Notes: generated by a model from the sequence alone, not told the origin. 13,771 nt of DNA from Mobilitalea sp. (GCA_029974875.1 JARKQP010000836.1:1-13771), one strand, 5' to 3'. Positions 1 to 7,178 are shown, counted from the stretch's first letter. Numbers and translations are program-made.

Positions 1-256
1 AAATCGAACCGCAGGAGTGATAGACATCATGTGTGAAATGCTCCAGCTCCTTTTCCAGGAGGGCTTTGTGCCCCGACAAGCCGCCTTGGAAAACTCCCAT
101 GGTAAAGAGCATCAAAAGCACGCCCAACATGATGGCGTTGAGAAAGAGAAACAGAAATGCGAATAAGCGCAGCCGCATGGGCAGCCCCTTTTGCCCTGCC
201 TGGAGCACCGCCTTATGATAAAGCCGCAGGGAGTCTTGAAATCCTTTCTTTGGCAT
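1..256 (-). CDS. Membrane-anchored signalling protein, N-terminal part (partial)
   Basis: The reverse strand reads open from an ATG at 256 to the window edge (about 85 codons). The N-terminus has a basic cytoplasmic segment of ~30 residues. One strongly hydrophobic helix follows at about residues 32-55, rich in Leu/Phe/Met. After it the chain is polar and helical (KALLEKELEHF), as expected for the start of an extracellular sensing domain. I chose ATG 256 because AGGAGGG lies 6-7 nt upstream, whereas the in-frame ATG at 262 sits directly against that site. The gene begins 11 nt after the stop of the binding-protein gene, and its ribosome binding site overlaps that stop codon, so the two are surely co-transcribed and probably translationally coupled. 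The output domain is outside the window. A histidine kinase, diguanylate cyclase, chemoreceptor or membrane-bound transcription factor are all possible. One N-terminal helix followed by a long outer segment is unlike a MalF-type permease. Confidence 0.7.
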   Translation of the reverse strand, partial: MPKKGFQDSLRLYHKAVLQAGQKGLPMRLRLFAFLFLFLNAIMLGVLLMLFTMGVFQGGLSGHKALLEKELEHFTHDVYHSCGSI

Positions 257-267
257 CTCCATCCCTC

Positions 268-1653
268 CTATTCTGTGTCTCGAAGCTTCTCCAGCAGGCC
301 GTCCGCTGACTGCGAATAGGCTGCGTCCTGGTCCATCTCCTCTGACAGTGCGAGATATTGGGCTTTTGCTTCCGACGTATGGGCAAGGAAGGTCTGCTCC
401 AACTGTTTTCCAGTCTGGCTAAAGCCTTCGAAAACCGGAGGAATAAAGAAATCATAATCCTCATAAACCGTGACAGCTGCGCGTAACAGCTTGCGGATAT
501 TGGAATTTTCGTTGTTTGCTATTTCCGGAAGGATGTAATTGGTAAATGCTTCATTGGTCACCGGAAGATACCCGGTGGAGGCTACAAACTCCATATTTTG
601 TTCCGGGGCTGTGAACCATTTGAGAAAAACGGCGGCGGCTTCCTCCTTTTGAGGAGTGCTTTTTGCTACGGCCATGCCGTTGCCCCGCTGCAGGGCGACT
701 TTTTTTCCACCTATAAAGATAGGATATGGCAGCACTGTAAATTCTACCTCTTCCTTGGTGTTGTCCGGATAGGTGATCTCGTTGCCGTAAAAGAGGATAC
801 CGGCTGTGGAGCCGGTGGAGCAGACAATGTCTCCGGTCTTGGATAGGTCGGAGGAGTAGCCGTCGTAGAGGGCATAGCCACCCCTTATGGCAGGCTCCAG
901 TAAAACACCTATAATCCGCTCAAACTCTGGGGAATCCAGCCGGAGCTTTTCCTGTTCAAAGGGGGAGGTACCCAGCTGCGCCATGCCCACCTGGACCAAA
1001 TTGAATAAGGAGTCTGAGGCAAAGAAGCTTTTGCCGTCTCCCGGAACCTCCGGCGTCTGCCCGTCGGTCCAGGCATAGTAGCTCAGGGCAGCGTCCGCAA
1101 TGCCTTCAAAGGTAGCAAGCTGGTTCACCGTCACTCCTGTGGCTTTGGAAAACCGGTCAAACAGTGTCTGATTGAGGAAGAGCACCTCAGTGGACTTAGC
1201 AAAGGGGAACACGTACAGCTTGCCGTCTGCGAGCCGCCCCTCCTCTAAGAAGCGGGGCAGATAAGCGGAAAGCTCTGTCTCGGTGAAATAGGTGTCCAAG
1301 GGTGCCAGCATCCCTTTTTGCTGCAATAAGAGAGCCGTAGCAGGATAGCAGGTAGTGATGTCAGGCATCTCCGGTGCGCCGGGGTCGCCTGCGGCAACCA
1401 TGGCCAGCTTTTCCTGAAGGGATGCGGAGCCGGAGATGGAAGTCACATTGAGGATGATTCCCCGTTCCTTGCCCACAGTGGCATTGAATTCCCGTACCTG
1501 ATCGTCCATGGTTGTCTGCATCTGGCCGCCGAAATTATGCCAGAGAGTCAGAGTAACCGGGTCGCGTGGATTGAGCCGGCTTCCTGTGGAGCAGGCTGAA
1601 AAAAGCATAAATACAGACAGCAGCAATGCAATTCCTGTCAGTTTTCTTTTCAT
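268..1653 (-). CDS. Extracellular solute-binding lipoprotein, family 1 (MalE/UgpB-like)
   Basis: Predicted membrane-anchored binding protein for a sugar or glycerol-phosphate-like solute, acting outside the cell (461 residues, normal for the family). Residues 1-20 are a lipoprotein signal peptide: KRK, then a hydrophobic stretch ending FSA before Cys21. The mature part opens with the family-typical VTLTLWHNFGG, and later regions (DGKLYVFPFAKSTEVLFLN; a GNGMAVAKS stretch near the C-terminal third; AAAVFLKWFTAPEQN) match the SBP_bac_1 pattern. The start is ATG 1653 because GGAGGG lies 5 nt upstream; the longer frame, opening 21 nt earlier, has no such site. It is the first gene of a minus-strand unit and is followed at once by a membrane signalling protein. 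No permease or ATPase is seen beside it in the window, so it may present ligand to the sensor and not only feed a transporter; that role is inference. The substrate cannot be told from sequence. Confidence 0.9.
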   Translation of the reverse strand: MKRKLTGIALLLSVFMLFSACSTGSRLNPRDPVTLTLWHNFGGQMQTTMDDQVREFNATVGKERGIILNVTSISGSASLQEKLAMVAAGDPGAPEMPDITTCYPATALLLQQKGMLAPLDTYFTETELSAYLPRFLEEGRLADGKLYVFPFAKSTEVLFLNQTLFDRFSKATGVTVNQLATFEGIADAALSYYAWTDGQTPEVPGDGKSFFASDSLFNLVQVGMAQLGTSPFEQEKLRLDSPEFERIIGVLLEPAIRGGYALYDGYSSDLSKTGDIVCSTGSTAGILFYGNEITYPDNTKEEVEFTVLPYPIFIGGKKVALQRGNGMAVAKSTPQKEEAAAVFLKWFTAPEQNMEFVASTGYLPVTNEAFTNYILPEIANNENSNIRKLLRAAVTVYEDYDFFIPPVFEGFSQTGKQLEQTFLAHTSEAKAQYLALSEEMDQDAAYSQSADGLLEKLRDTE

Positions 1654-1766
1654 AGAAACCCTCCGTTCTGCCACAAATCCTTGAATTTGGGCGGCAGCAC
1701 AAATTGCCGTGAGAAGATCATGGTTTTCCTCACAGGCCTTCTTGCAAGCATTACACAGTCATTTCT

Positions 1767-1822
1767 CAAAATCATCCTGAAAATCACCCTCTTTTTTTTC
1801 TTAAAATCACCCCTAGGATGAT
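1767..1822 (-). promoter_or_regulatory. Three direct repeats plus dyad upstream of the binding-protein gene
   Basis: On the minus strand the 11-mer AGGRTGATTTT occurs three times: at about 1768-1778 and 1780-1790 (exactly 12 bp apart) and again near 1803-1813 (AGGGGTGATTTT). The last copy also forms an imperfect dyad, ATCACCC-CTA-GGATGAT, at 1806-1822. In addition AATCATCC (1770-1777) pairs as an inverted repeat with GGATGATT (1816-1823). The cluster lies 115-170 bp upstream of the minus-strand start codon, a reasonable place for activator sites. A weak -10-like TGTAAT follows downstream on that strand without a good -35, which would fit an activator-dependent promoter. The bound factor is unknown. 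The rest of the divergent intergenic region (1654-1957) holds little else that I recognise. Confidence 0.45.
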
Positions 1823-1862
1823 TACAGCTCCCGTATATTCCGCTATGATGAAATTGATAAAA

Positions 1863-1910
1863 GAAAATTATTTTCTCATTTGCACAGATCTTTATATGGA
1901 AAATTATACC
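1863..1910 (+). promoter_or_regulatory. Possible promoter for the 1958-3106 unit
   Basis: TTGCAC (1880-1885) and TATACC (1905-1910) could be -35 and -10 elements, but the 19 bp spacer is long and the -10 is imperfect. A perfect 13 bp dyad, GAAAAT-T-ATTTTC (1863-1875), sits just upstream and could be an operator or simply AT-rich chance. This is the best candidate I see on the plus strand before the 42-residue gene; it remains weak. Confidence 0.3.
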
Positions 1911-1957
1911 TTAAAAATCTAACTAAGTCAATTATTAGCAGGAGAGGGGGAAACACG

Positions 1958-2086
1958 ATGGAAAAGAACAGAGAGCAAGCATTACAGGAAGAAATTGAGG
2001 AGGCGATCCATAGGATGGATATGGCTACGCTGGAAAGGCTCCGTATGTTCATTGATGAAATCCTGCTGGAACAAAACTTGAGTTAA
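1958..2086 (+). CDS. Small acidic helical protein, 42 residues, unknown function
   Basis: A short gene with a strong ribosome binding site: GGAGAGGGGG at 1941-1950, 7 nt before ATG 1958. The upstream extension of the frame to 1880 has no such site and is unlikely. The product is nearly all charged and helical: a run of Glu/Gln/Arg, then a hydrophobic-patterned segment around residues 24-38 (LERLRMFIDEIL) that could be an amphipathic helix for dimerising or binding a partner. There is no signal peptide, membrane segment or cysteine. It is followed 47 nt later by the zinc-ribbon membrane protein on the same strand, so the two probably share a transcript. I do not recognise a family. The good ribosome binding site and the position at the head of a unit argue that it is real. 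Confidence 0.6.
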   Translation: MEKNREQALQEEIEEAIHRMDMATLERLRMFIDEILLEQNLS

Positions 2087-2133
2087 AGCTATGTCTGTTG
2101 AAGAAAAGTCAAAAAGGAAAGGTAGGTTTAGCT

Positions 2134-2583
2134 ATGGCATTTTGTAAAAACTGCGGTATAAAAATGGAGGAAAGCATAAAGTTCTGTCCCGCCTGCGGTG
2201 CGCCGGCAGATGACCCTTTACAGTCCGTAGCCCCGGAGGTGGCGGCAGGGCAGAAGGATGCCGCCGACAACAAGGTAATGGCGGTTCTGGCGTACATTCT
2301 GGTTCTGATTCCGATTTTTGCGGCCAAAGAATCCAAGTTTGCACGCTACCATTCCAATCAGGGGCTAATCCTGCTGATTGCATCCATTGCCTACGCCGTT
2401 ATTTTCAATATTTTAAACACGCTGTTGATTCTCATTTCCTGGCGTTTGGCACTGATTATTACCAACGTCCTTGGGCTGGCGTTCTGGGTGTTCCTGGTGT
2501 TTAGCATCATTGGCATTATCCATGCCTGCAAGGGTGAAATGAAGCCGCTGCCACTCATCGGCGGTTTTCAGCTTCTTAAATGA
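2134..2583 (+). CDS. Zinc-ribbon domain membrane protein (DUF4870-like)
   Basis: Predicted 149-residue membrane protein with an N-terminal zinc ribbon facing the cytoplasm. Four cysteines form two pairs, C4-x2-C7 and C18-x2-C21, a classic zinc-ribbon knuckle. A ~30-residue linker rich in Ala/Pro follows, then three hydrophobic helices (about 49-65, 75-105 and 110-132). The motif YHSNQGL before the second helix is typical of the small DUF4870-type membrane proteins (H-x-N-Q-G-L). ATG 2134 is preferred because the product then begins directly with the ribbon; a weak GGTAGG lies about 7 nt upstream. The longer frame from TTG 2098 adds a lysine-rich tail with no family support. Function is unknown; the ribbon may bind metal as a structural knob. 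The gene lies between the 42-residue peptide and a lipoprotein in the same direction. Confidence 0.85.
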   Translation: MAFCKNCGIKMEESIKFCPACGAPADDPLQSVAPEVAAGQKDAADNKVMAVLAYILVLIPIFAAKESKFARYHSNQGLILLIASIAYAVIFNILNTLLILISWRLALIITNVLGLAFWVFLVFSIIGIIHACKGEMKPLPLIGGFQLLK

Positions 2584-2611
2584 GGGATAGAGTATAAAGG
2601 AGGAAAAGTCT

Positions 2612-3106
2612 ATGAAAAGGATAATAAGCTGTTTATTGGCAGTTCTGCTGTTTGCGTCCCTCGCCGGTTGCGGCTTGGCAGAAAAGCTTGAGAAAAAGGC
2701 TGGCGAAAAAGCCGCCGAGGGATTCCTCGGGGGAATTGGCGGTGGGGACGTGGACATCGATGGGGATAAGATGACCTTCAAGGGAGAGGATGGAGAAGCA
2801 TTTACGATGGGCGGCACTGAATGGCCGGCCTCCGAACTTGCAAAGGTCATTCCCGAATTCACCAAGGGTGAGATTACAAGCGTGATAGAGAGCAGCGATG
2901 GTGTGATGGTTGGGGTGGACTCCGTGGAGGAGGCAGATTACGGGAGTTATCTGGAAGATATCAAAAAGGACTTTACGGCTGATGCCTATGAAATGAACTC
3001 TGAGGACTACAAATCCTATTCGGCAGGCAATGCTGACGGGGTGATTGTATTTCTCCAGTACGGGAATAATTCGTTGTCCATAACCGTTACCAGGGAGGCG
3101 GAATAA
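2612..3106 (+). CDS. Small secreted lipoprotein, unknown function
   Basis: A 164-residue protein with a clear lipoprotein signal: MKR, a hydrophobic core and the lipobox LAG before Cys20. The mature protein starts with a lysine/alanine-rich helix, then a glycine-rich turn (GGIGGGD) at about 41-47, then an acidic domain of ~110 residues with alternating beta-type patterns and no cysteines. A perfect AAGGAGG at 2597-2603 lies 8 nt before the ATG. The gene follows the zinc-ribbon membrane protein by 28 nt and probably shares its transcript. It resembles the small DUF-type lipoproteins common in gut Clostridia, but I cannot name a function. Being anchored outside the membrane beside a small membrane protein, it could work with that neighbour at the envelope (inference). 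Confidence 0.85.
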   Translation: MKRIISCLLAVLLFASLAGCGLAEKLEKKAGEKAAEGFLGGIGGGDVDIDGDKMTFKGEDGEAFTMGGTEWPASELAKVIPEFTKGEITSVIESSDGVMVGVDSVEEADYGSYLEDIKKDFTADAYEMNSEDYKSYSAGNADGVIVFLQYGNNSLSITVTREAE

Positions 3107-3129
3107 TTCCTATCAGGTGAGGCACAGTC

Positions 3130-3234
3130 AAAGGGGCTGTTGCAAAATGTAAGAATTCAACAAGATATAGCTTCTGGTTGCTGGCCAACATAAATATCTT
3201 GTATGGAAAAATTCATTTTGCGACAGTCCCTTTT
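3130..3234. repeat. ~105 bp imperfect palindromic element (MITE-like or IS remnant)
   Basis: The two ends are inverted copies: AAAGGGGCTGTTGCAAAATG at 3130-3149 against the complement of 3214-3234, with GCAAAATG/CATTTTGC exact (3142-3149/3214-3221). A second exact arm, ACAAGATAT/ATATCTTGT (3160-3168/3194-3202), encloses a 25 nt loop. Termini of the GGG-CTGT-GCAAAATG form recall, from memory, the ends of IS1182-like elements of Firmicutes; this was not checked. The length is too short for a transposase, so it is either a non-autonomous miniature element or a collapsed IS. I saw no clear target-site duplication. In RNA it would fold into a long hairpin and may serve as the terminator of the 1958-3106 unit. 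Confidence 0.65.
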
Positions 3235-3482
3235 GCGTCTTGGTTTCCCTATTCCTGCTCCATGCAATTTAAAAGGAGCTGGTACATTTATCATATCTAA
3301 TAAAGATTACATCCAGCAAAATTCATATTCTAAAGCAGAAGCGGCTCCGCCCTGGACGTTTTCTTCTGCTTCTCCAGATTCCTACCGCATCCCCCTAAAG
3401 CATAGAGCCTTTCAATAATATCATTTATAATAATATTTTTGAAAAAGAAGTTACTTTTTTTGAATTTTTCATTTTTAAAACA
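3235..3482. other. Non-coding stretch between the palindromic element and the transport operon
   Basis: No credible gene is seen here. Short frames on both strands lack ribosome binding sites and do not look like protein families. An 8 bp inverted repeat, AGCAGAAG (3334-3341) with CTTCTGCT (3363-3370), has a 21 nt loop and no T-run, so it is not a convincing terminator. From about 3417 the DNA becomes very AT-rich, as often found upstream of promoters. Confidence 0.5.
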
Positions 3483-3501
3483 TGGTAAAATCCGTTTATC
3501 A
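3483..3501 (+). promoter_or_regulatory. Extended -10 promoter overlapped by a 19 bp dyad
   Basis: TGGTAAAAT at 3483-3491 is an extended -10 (TG-n-TAAAAT) lying 43-51 bp before the start codon at 3534. TTGAAT at 3460-3465 is a poor -35 with a 20 bp spacer, so the extended -10 probably carries recognition. The same bases begin a dyad, TGGTAAA-ATCCG-TTTATCA, with one mismatch in 7 bp arms. An operator covering the -10 would allow repression. It is not a good match to a catabolite-response element. Confidence 0.45.
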
Positions 3502-3533
3502 GCAACACCCATAGAAAGAAAGGCGGTATTTTT

Positions 3534-4562
3534 ATGACAAGAAGAGAGGCCGTTATTGAGGCACTTAATCACAGGGCAACGAAGACGGTTCCATTCCATC
3601 TGGACTTCACGGAGCAGGCTCTGGAAAAATTAATAAAGCACACAGGTGATTCTGAGATTGAGTCGAAGCTTGGGGCCTACCTGTATTATAAGCAGTATTG
3701 GGGATGGCCCACCGAGATGCCGGATAAACCGGGATGCTTTAAGGATGAATTCGGAGTAATCTGGAACCGGAATGGTGCGGACAAAGATATTGGAATACCG
3801 GAAAATTGTCTGATCGAGGATATTGAAGATTATGATTATGAATTTCCCATCTGTGATGAAGCCAGGCTGCGGGCTGAATTTCAGGAGATGACAGCGGATA
3901 AGGAAAAGGATGACCGGTTTATTATGTATGGCTTTGGCTTTTCCATGTATGAGAGGGCCTGGTCCATCATGGGGATTGAGAATGTCCTTTGCAGCATGAT
4001 AACTGCACCGGAGGAAATGGAGGAATTCTTTCAAAAAATCGGTGATTATTTTTGTCATTTAGTTGATATCGCCTTGGAATATGATTTTGACGGTATTTAT
4101 TTCGGGGATGACTGGGGTCAGCAGAAGGGCCTGATCATGGGAATTGAGCACTGGAGACATTACATCAAGCCCCAAATGGCGCGGCTTTATAAAAAAGTCA
4201 AGGAGAGCGGACGCTATGTAATGCAGCATTCCTGCGGTGACTGCCATGAGCTGTTTCCGGAGCTGATCGAGATGGGGCTTGACTGTTATCAGACCTTTCA
4301 GCCGGAAATTTATGATATTGAGGGCATAAAGGCCCAATACGGAGACAAACTCACCTTCTGGGGAGGGATATCCACACAAAAGGTGCTGCCCTTTGTTACG
4401 CCGGAGGAGGTAAAGGAGGAGGTAGTCCGCATCTATCATGCGCTGCACAAAGACGGAGGCCTGATTATTGCCCCGACCCACGCATTGGCCTTTGATGTCC
4501 CTCCGGAAAATATCCTCGCCATGGTTGAGGTTTTTCAGAACCAGGAAAGGTATTTCGTATAA
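3534..4562 (+). CDS. Uroporphyrinogen decarboxylase superfamily protein (MtaA/CmuA-like methyltransferase type)
   Basis: A 342-residue cytoplasmic TIM-barrel protein of the URO-D superfamily. It opens with the family-typical TRREAVIEALNH. The arginine-rich substrate motif near the N-terminus of true HemE is absent, so haem synthesis is unlikely. Features nearer to the cobamide/thiol methyltransferases are a YFGDDWG strand around D192 and the metal-type HSCGD motif at H232-C234; a third ligand could be H316 in PTHALAFD, where related enzymes often have Cys (eye alignment only). The start has AAAGGCGG 7 nt upstream. It is the first gene of the transport operon, 27 nt before the ATPase gene, so its substrate is probably the imported compound or a product of it. 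No corrinoid protein is encoded nearby. The exact reaction is unknown; methyl-group transfer is a family-based guess. Confidence 0.85.
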   Translation: MTRREAVIEALNHRATKTVPFHLDFTEQALEKLIKHTGDSEIESKLGAYLYYKQYWGWPTEMPDKPGCFKDEFGVIWNRNGADKDIGIPENCLIEDIEDYDYEFPICDEARLRAEFQEMTADKEKDDRFIMYGFGFSMYERAWSIMGIENVLCSMITAPEEMEEFFQKIGDYFCHLVDIALEYDFDGIYFGDDWGQQKGLIMGIEHWRHYIKPQMARLYKKVKESGRYVMQHSCGDCHELFPELIEMGLDCYQTFQPEIYDIEGIKAQYGDKLTFWGGISTQKVLPFVTPEEVKEEVVRIYHALHKDGGLIIAPTHALAFDVPPENILAMVEVFQNQERYFV

Positions 4563-4589
4563 ACGTTGTCAATGGAGGGAGGTTTTTTG

Positions 4590-6107
4590 GTGGAAGGAAC
4601 GCTTGAATTTAAGGAAATTACAAAATCTTTTCCGGGAGTCATGGCTCTGGACAGCGTAAGCTTTAAGATTAACAGCGGTGAAGTGGTTGCAATGGTAGGA
4701 GAGAATGGAGCAGGCAAAAGCACCCTGTTAAAGATATTGAACGGTGACTATATTCCCACCTCCGGCCAATACCTGATTGATGGGAAGGAATGCAGATTTT
4801 CATCACCCCAGGAAGCGATCAGGGCCGGCATTGGGATTATTTATCAGGAGAGACAGGTTATTCCGTATCTCAGTGTGGCTGAAAATGTATTTATGGAGGA
4901 TATCCCGGTTAACCGGGCCGGTATGGTGGACTACCGGCTTTTGAACAGAAGGACACAGGAAATTATTGATGAGTTTAAGCTGCCACTAAGGGCGGAGGAC
5001 CGGGTCAAGGATTTATCCGTTGCCCATCAGCAGATGGTGGAGATTATGAAAGCCTACCGGCGTAAACCAAAAATCATAGCCTTTGATGAACCGACGGCAA
5101 GTCTTTCTGATGCGGAAATCGATACATTGTTTCAGATTATCAGGAAGCTGAAGCAGCAGGGAATCATTATTTTATATGTGTCCCACCGGATGAAGGAGAT
5201 CTTTCAGATTACGGACCGTCTGATTATTATGAGGGACGGCAAATATGTGGATACCCTTGAAACAGCCAATTGCACGGAAAAGGACATCATCCGGCTGATG
5301 GTAGGAAGGGATCTGGGTGACATCTTTAACGATCTTGACCGGAATTCTGTCCTCGGAGATAAAATACTGGGGCTGGAGCATGTAACAAATAATGATGTAA
5401 AGGATGTATCCTTTGAAGTGAGAGCCGGCGAAATTGTGGGCCTGGCAGGACTTGTAGGTGCGGGAAGAACTGAGGCTATGCGGATTGTATTCGGTGCTGA
5501 TGCCATGAAAAGCGGGGCAATCTGGCTGGACGGTGAGTATATCCAACCAAGAACACCAAAGGATGCCATCACCAAGGGAATCGCGCTGTGCCCTGAGGAC
5601 CGGAAGGACCAGGGGATTATTGGAGAGCGTTCCATTGAAGAAAATATCAGTGTATCAATTCTTGATCAGCTTAGCCGGATGGGCTTTATCAGCAAAAGGA
5701 AAGAATCGGCTATTGCAGAGAAGGGGATCAAAGAATTTAATGTAAAAACACCGGATCGGTTCAAGAAAATCAAGGAATTATCCGGCGGCAACCAACAAAA
5801 GGTAATTCTTGCCCGTTGGCTGGCAATGAATCCAAAGCTTTTGATCCTTGACGAGCCTACTAAGGGGATTGATGTCGGTGCAAAAACAGAGATTTATAAA
5901 ATGACCTGTGAATTAGCGAAAAAAGGAATAGGAATTGTGTTAATTTCTTCGGAACTGCCGGAGCTTATGGGGTTATGTGACCGGATCATTGTCATGTGCC
6001 AGGGATGCATCACCGGTGAGCTCTTGCGGGAAGAGGCTACGGATGAACGGATTTTAACACTTGCAATGAGGGATATGCTGGGAGGAAATGAACATGAACA
6101 AAGATAA
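4590..6107 (+). CDS. Sugar ABC transporter ATP-binding protein, double-domain (RbsA/AraG/MglA type)
   Basis: Energises import of a monosaccharide-like solute through the permease encoded next. It holds two fused ABC domains in 505 residues (E. coli RbsA is about 500). Domain 1 has Walker A GENGAGKST at about 37-45, the family-typical degenerate signature VAHQQMVEI, and Walker B IIAFDEP at about 162. Domain 2 has the degenerate Walker A GLVGAGRTEA characteristic of this subfamily, signature LSGGNQQ at about 397 and Walker B LLILDEP at about 418. The start is decided by the ribosome binding site: GGAGGGAGG at 4574-4582 lies 7 nt before GTG 4590, while the upstream TTG 4566 and ATG 4572 lie before or inside that site. 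It overlaps the permease gene by 14 nt, so the two are translationally coupled. Confidence 0.95.
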   Translation: MEGTLEFKEITKSFPGVMALDSVSFKINSGEVVAMVGENGAGKSTLLKILNGDYIPTSGQYLIDGKECRFSSPQEAIRAGIGIIYQERQVIPYLSVAENVFMEDIPVNRAGMVDYRLLNRRTQEIIDEFKLPLRAEDRVKDLSVAHQQMVEIMKAYRRKPKIIAFDEPTASLSDAEIDTLFQIIRKLKQQGIIILYVSHRMKEIFQITDRLIIMRDGKYVDTLETANCTEKDIIRLMVGRDLGDIFNDLDRNSVLGDKILGLEHVTNNDVKDVSFEVRAGEIVGLAGLVGAGRTEAMRIVFGADAMKSGAIWLDGEYIQPRTPKDAITKGIALCPEDRKDQGIIGERSIEENISVSILDQLSRMGFISKRKESAIAEKGIKEFNVKTPDRFKKIKELSGGNQQKVILARWLAMNPKLLILDEPTKGIDVGAKTEIYKMTCELAKKGIGIVLISSELPELMGLCDRIIVMCQGCITGELLREEATDERILTLAMRDMLGGNEHEQR

Positions 6108-7068
6108 CGGGAGCAGGGTTATGGGAACCGCCCTGAGGGTTCTAAAATCCGATAAAATAGGCTTGATTATCGCTATGATATTCATGGTGGCCGTATTTAG
6201 TTTTTTAACCGATGGAAAGTATCTTTTGCAGGTAAATGTAATTAACATATTAATTGCATCAGCGATCGTAGGCTTGGTTACCATCGGTGAGAGCTTTCTG
6301 CTAATCTGTGGACAGGTGGATTTGTCGCCGGGTGCTGTAGCTGCATTCTCCGGGGTGCTGGTCTCCATCCTGCTGCAAAAAAACATCCCGATGCTGCTGG
6401 CTGTCCCCATTGTCCTCATCGTCGGCGCGATAATCGGTTTTTTTAATGCCAGCATGGTAAACGGCTTAAAGCTGGAGCCTTTTATTGCCACACTGGCCTG
6501 CATGTCCATTGTCAGGGGCTTTGCTTATATCATATGCGGCGGCAAGGCGGTATTTATAACAAACCAAAGCTTTTTAAAGCTGGGAGTAGGAAGGATTTTA
6601 GGCATACCGGTTCCGGTTATTATATTTATCTCTTTGTTTATCATTTTTATTGTTATTTTGGCAAAAACTAAGTTTGGACGTAGTGTGTATATGGTCGGAG
6701 GAAATGCTACTGCATCAAGACTGGCCGGTATTAATGCAAAGCAGGTTAAGACGAAGCTGTTCATTTTGACCTCAGTACTTTCTGCACTGGGAGGTACCAT
6801 ATTAGCCTCCAGAATGAGCTCCGGCCAGCCTACGGCAAGCAATGGCCTGGAATTTGATGCGGTTACGGCAGCCGTCCTGGGTGGAATAGCGATGAACGGC
6901 GGCAAAGGAAGCCTGTTAGGAGCGCTGATCGGCTTGATGATTTTACAGGGCTTTAACAATGGTCTGTTAATGCTGAACATCCAGTCCTTCTGGCAGATCG
7001 TTGCAAGAGGCCTGCTGCTGGTGGCAGCCTTAACCTTTGACTTTTTGAGAAATAAAAAGGTAAAATAA
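6094..7068 (+). CDS. Sugar ABC transporter permease (RbsC-like)
   Basis: Integral membrane channel subunit of the importer; 324 residues, close to E. coli RbsC. About eight to ten hydrophobic helices run through the chain. Family marks include GESFLLICGQVDLSPGA near residue 65, EPFIATLACMSIVRG near 130, and the cytoplasmic loop LAGINAKQVK near 212 that contacts the ATPase. Only one permease gene is present, so the channel is expected to be a homodimer as in the ribose system. ATG 6094 has GGAGG 8 nt upstream; the in-frame ATG 6088 is too close to it. The gene starts inside the ATPase gene and is followed by tandem repeats, then the binding-protein gene. Confidence 0.95.
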   Translation: MNKDNGSRVMGTALRVLKSDKIGLIIAMIFMVAVFSFLTDGKYLLQVNVINILIASAIVGLVTIGESFLLICGQVDLSPGAVAAFSGVLVSILLQKNIPMLLAVPIVLIVGAIIGFFNASMVNGLKLEPFIATLACMSIVRGFAYIICGGKAVFITNQSFLKLGVGRILGIPVPVIIFISLFIIFIVILAKTKFGRSVYMVGGNATASRLAGINAKQVKTKLFILTSVLSALGGTILASRMSSGQPTASNGLEFDAVTAAVLGGIAMNGGKGSLLGALIGLMILQGFNNGLLMLNIQSFWQIVARGLLLVAALTFDFLRNKKVK

Positions 7069-7070
7069 TC

Positions 7071-7178
7071 TTTTATTCCAGCGATAGCTTTTGTATGTAA
7101 AAAGTTTTTATACCAGCTATAATTCTTGTATGTAAAAAAGTTTTTATACCAGCCATAATTTTCGTATGTAAAATAAAG
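7071..7178 (+). repeat. Three tandem ~35 bp repeats between permease and binding-protein genes
   Basis: Units are 7071-7104 (34 bp), 7105-7140 (36 bp) and 7141-7178 (38 bp), with shared features TTTTTATACCAGC, an ATAAT-like core, then GTATGTAAAA. The second and third copies are nearly identical; the first has diverged more (TTTTATTCCAGCGATAGC). At the joint of the first two units TAAAAAGTTTTTA is a perfect short dyad. The second unit holds a TATAAT (7118-7123) without a good -35. There are no unique spacers, so this is not CRISPR. Possible roles are repeated binding sites for the response regulator, a partial attenuator, or an RNA element that raises the level of the binding protein over the permease. 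Confidence 0.8.

Noticed and set aside
1..256. Minus-strand partial gene considered as a MalF-type permease
   Set aside because: Only one helix is seen, followed by a long polar helical segment, unlike the closely spaced helices expected at the start of such permeases; this remains provisional because the rest is outside the window.
598..1078. Plus-strand frames opposite the binding-protein gene
   Set aside because: They are shadows of a long, clearly recognised minus-strand gene.
2413..2865. Minus-strand 150-codon frame opposite the zinc-ribbon and lipoprotein genes
   Set aside because: It lies antisense to two convincing genes with strong ribosome sites, and its residue pattern is low-complexity Ser/Pro.
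3203..3418. Plus-strand 71-codon frame after the palindromic element
   Set aside because: It starts inside the inverted repeat, lacks a ribosome binding site and has no protein-like pattern.
3330..3599. Minus-strand 89-codon frame across the URO-D gene start
   Set aside because: It covers the promoter and start of a well-supported gene and has no family features.
3534..4562. URO-D protein considered as HemE of haem synthesis
   Set aside because: The N-terminal arginine-rich substrate motif of HemE is missing and the gene sits in a transport operon, not among haem genes.
7071..7178. Tandem repeats considered as a CRISPR array
   Set aside because: Units follow each other directly with no unique spacers, and no cas genes are seen.
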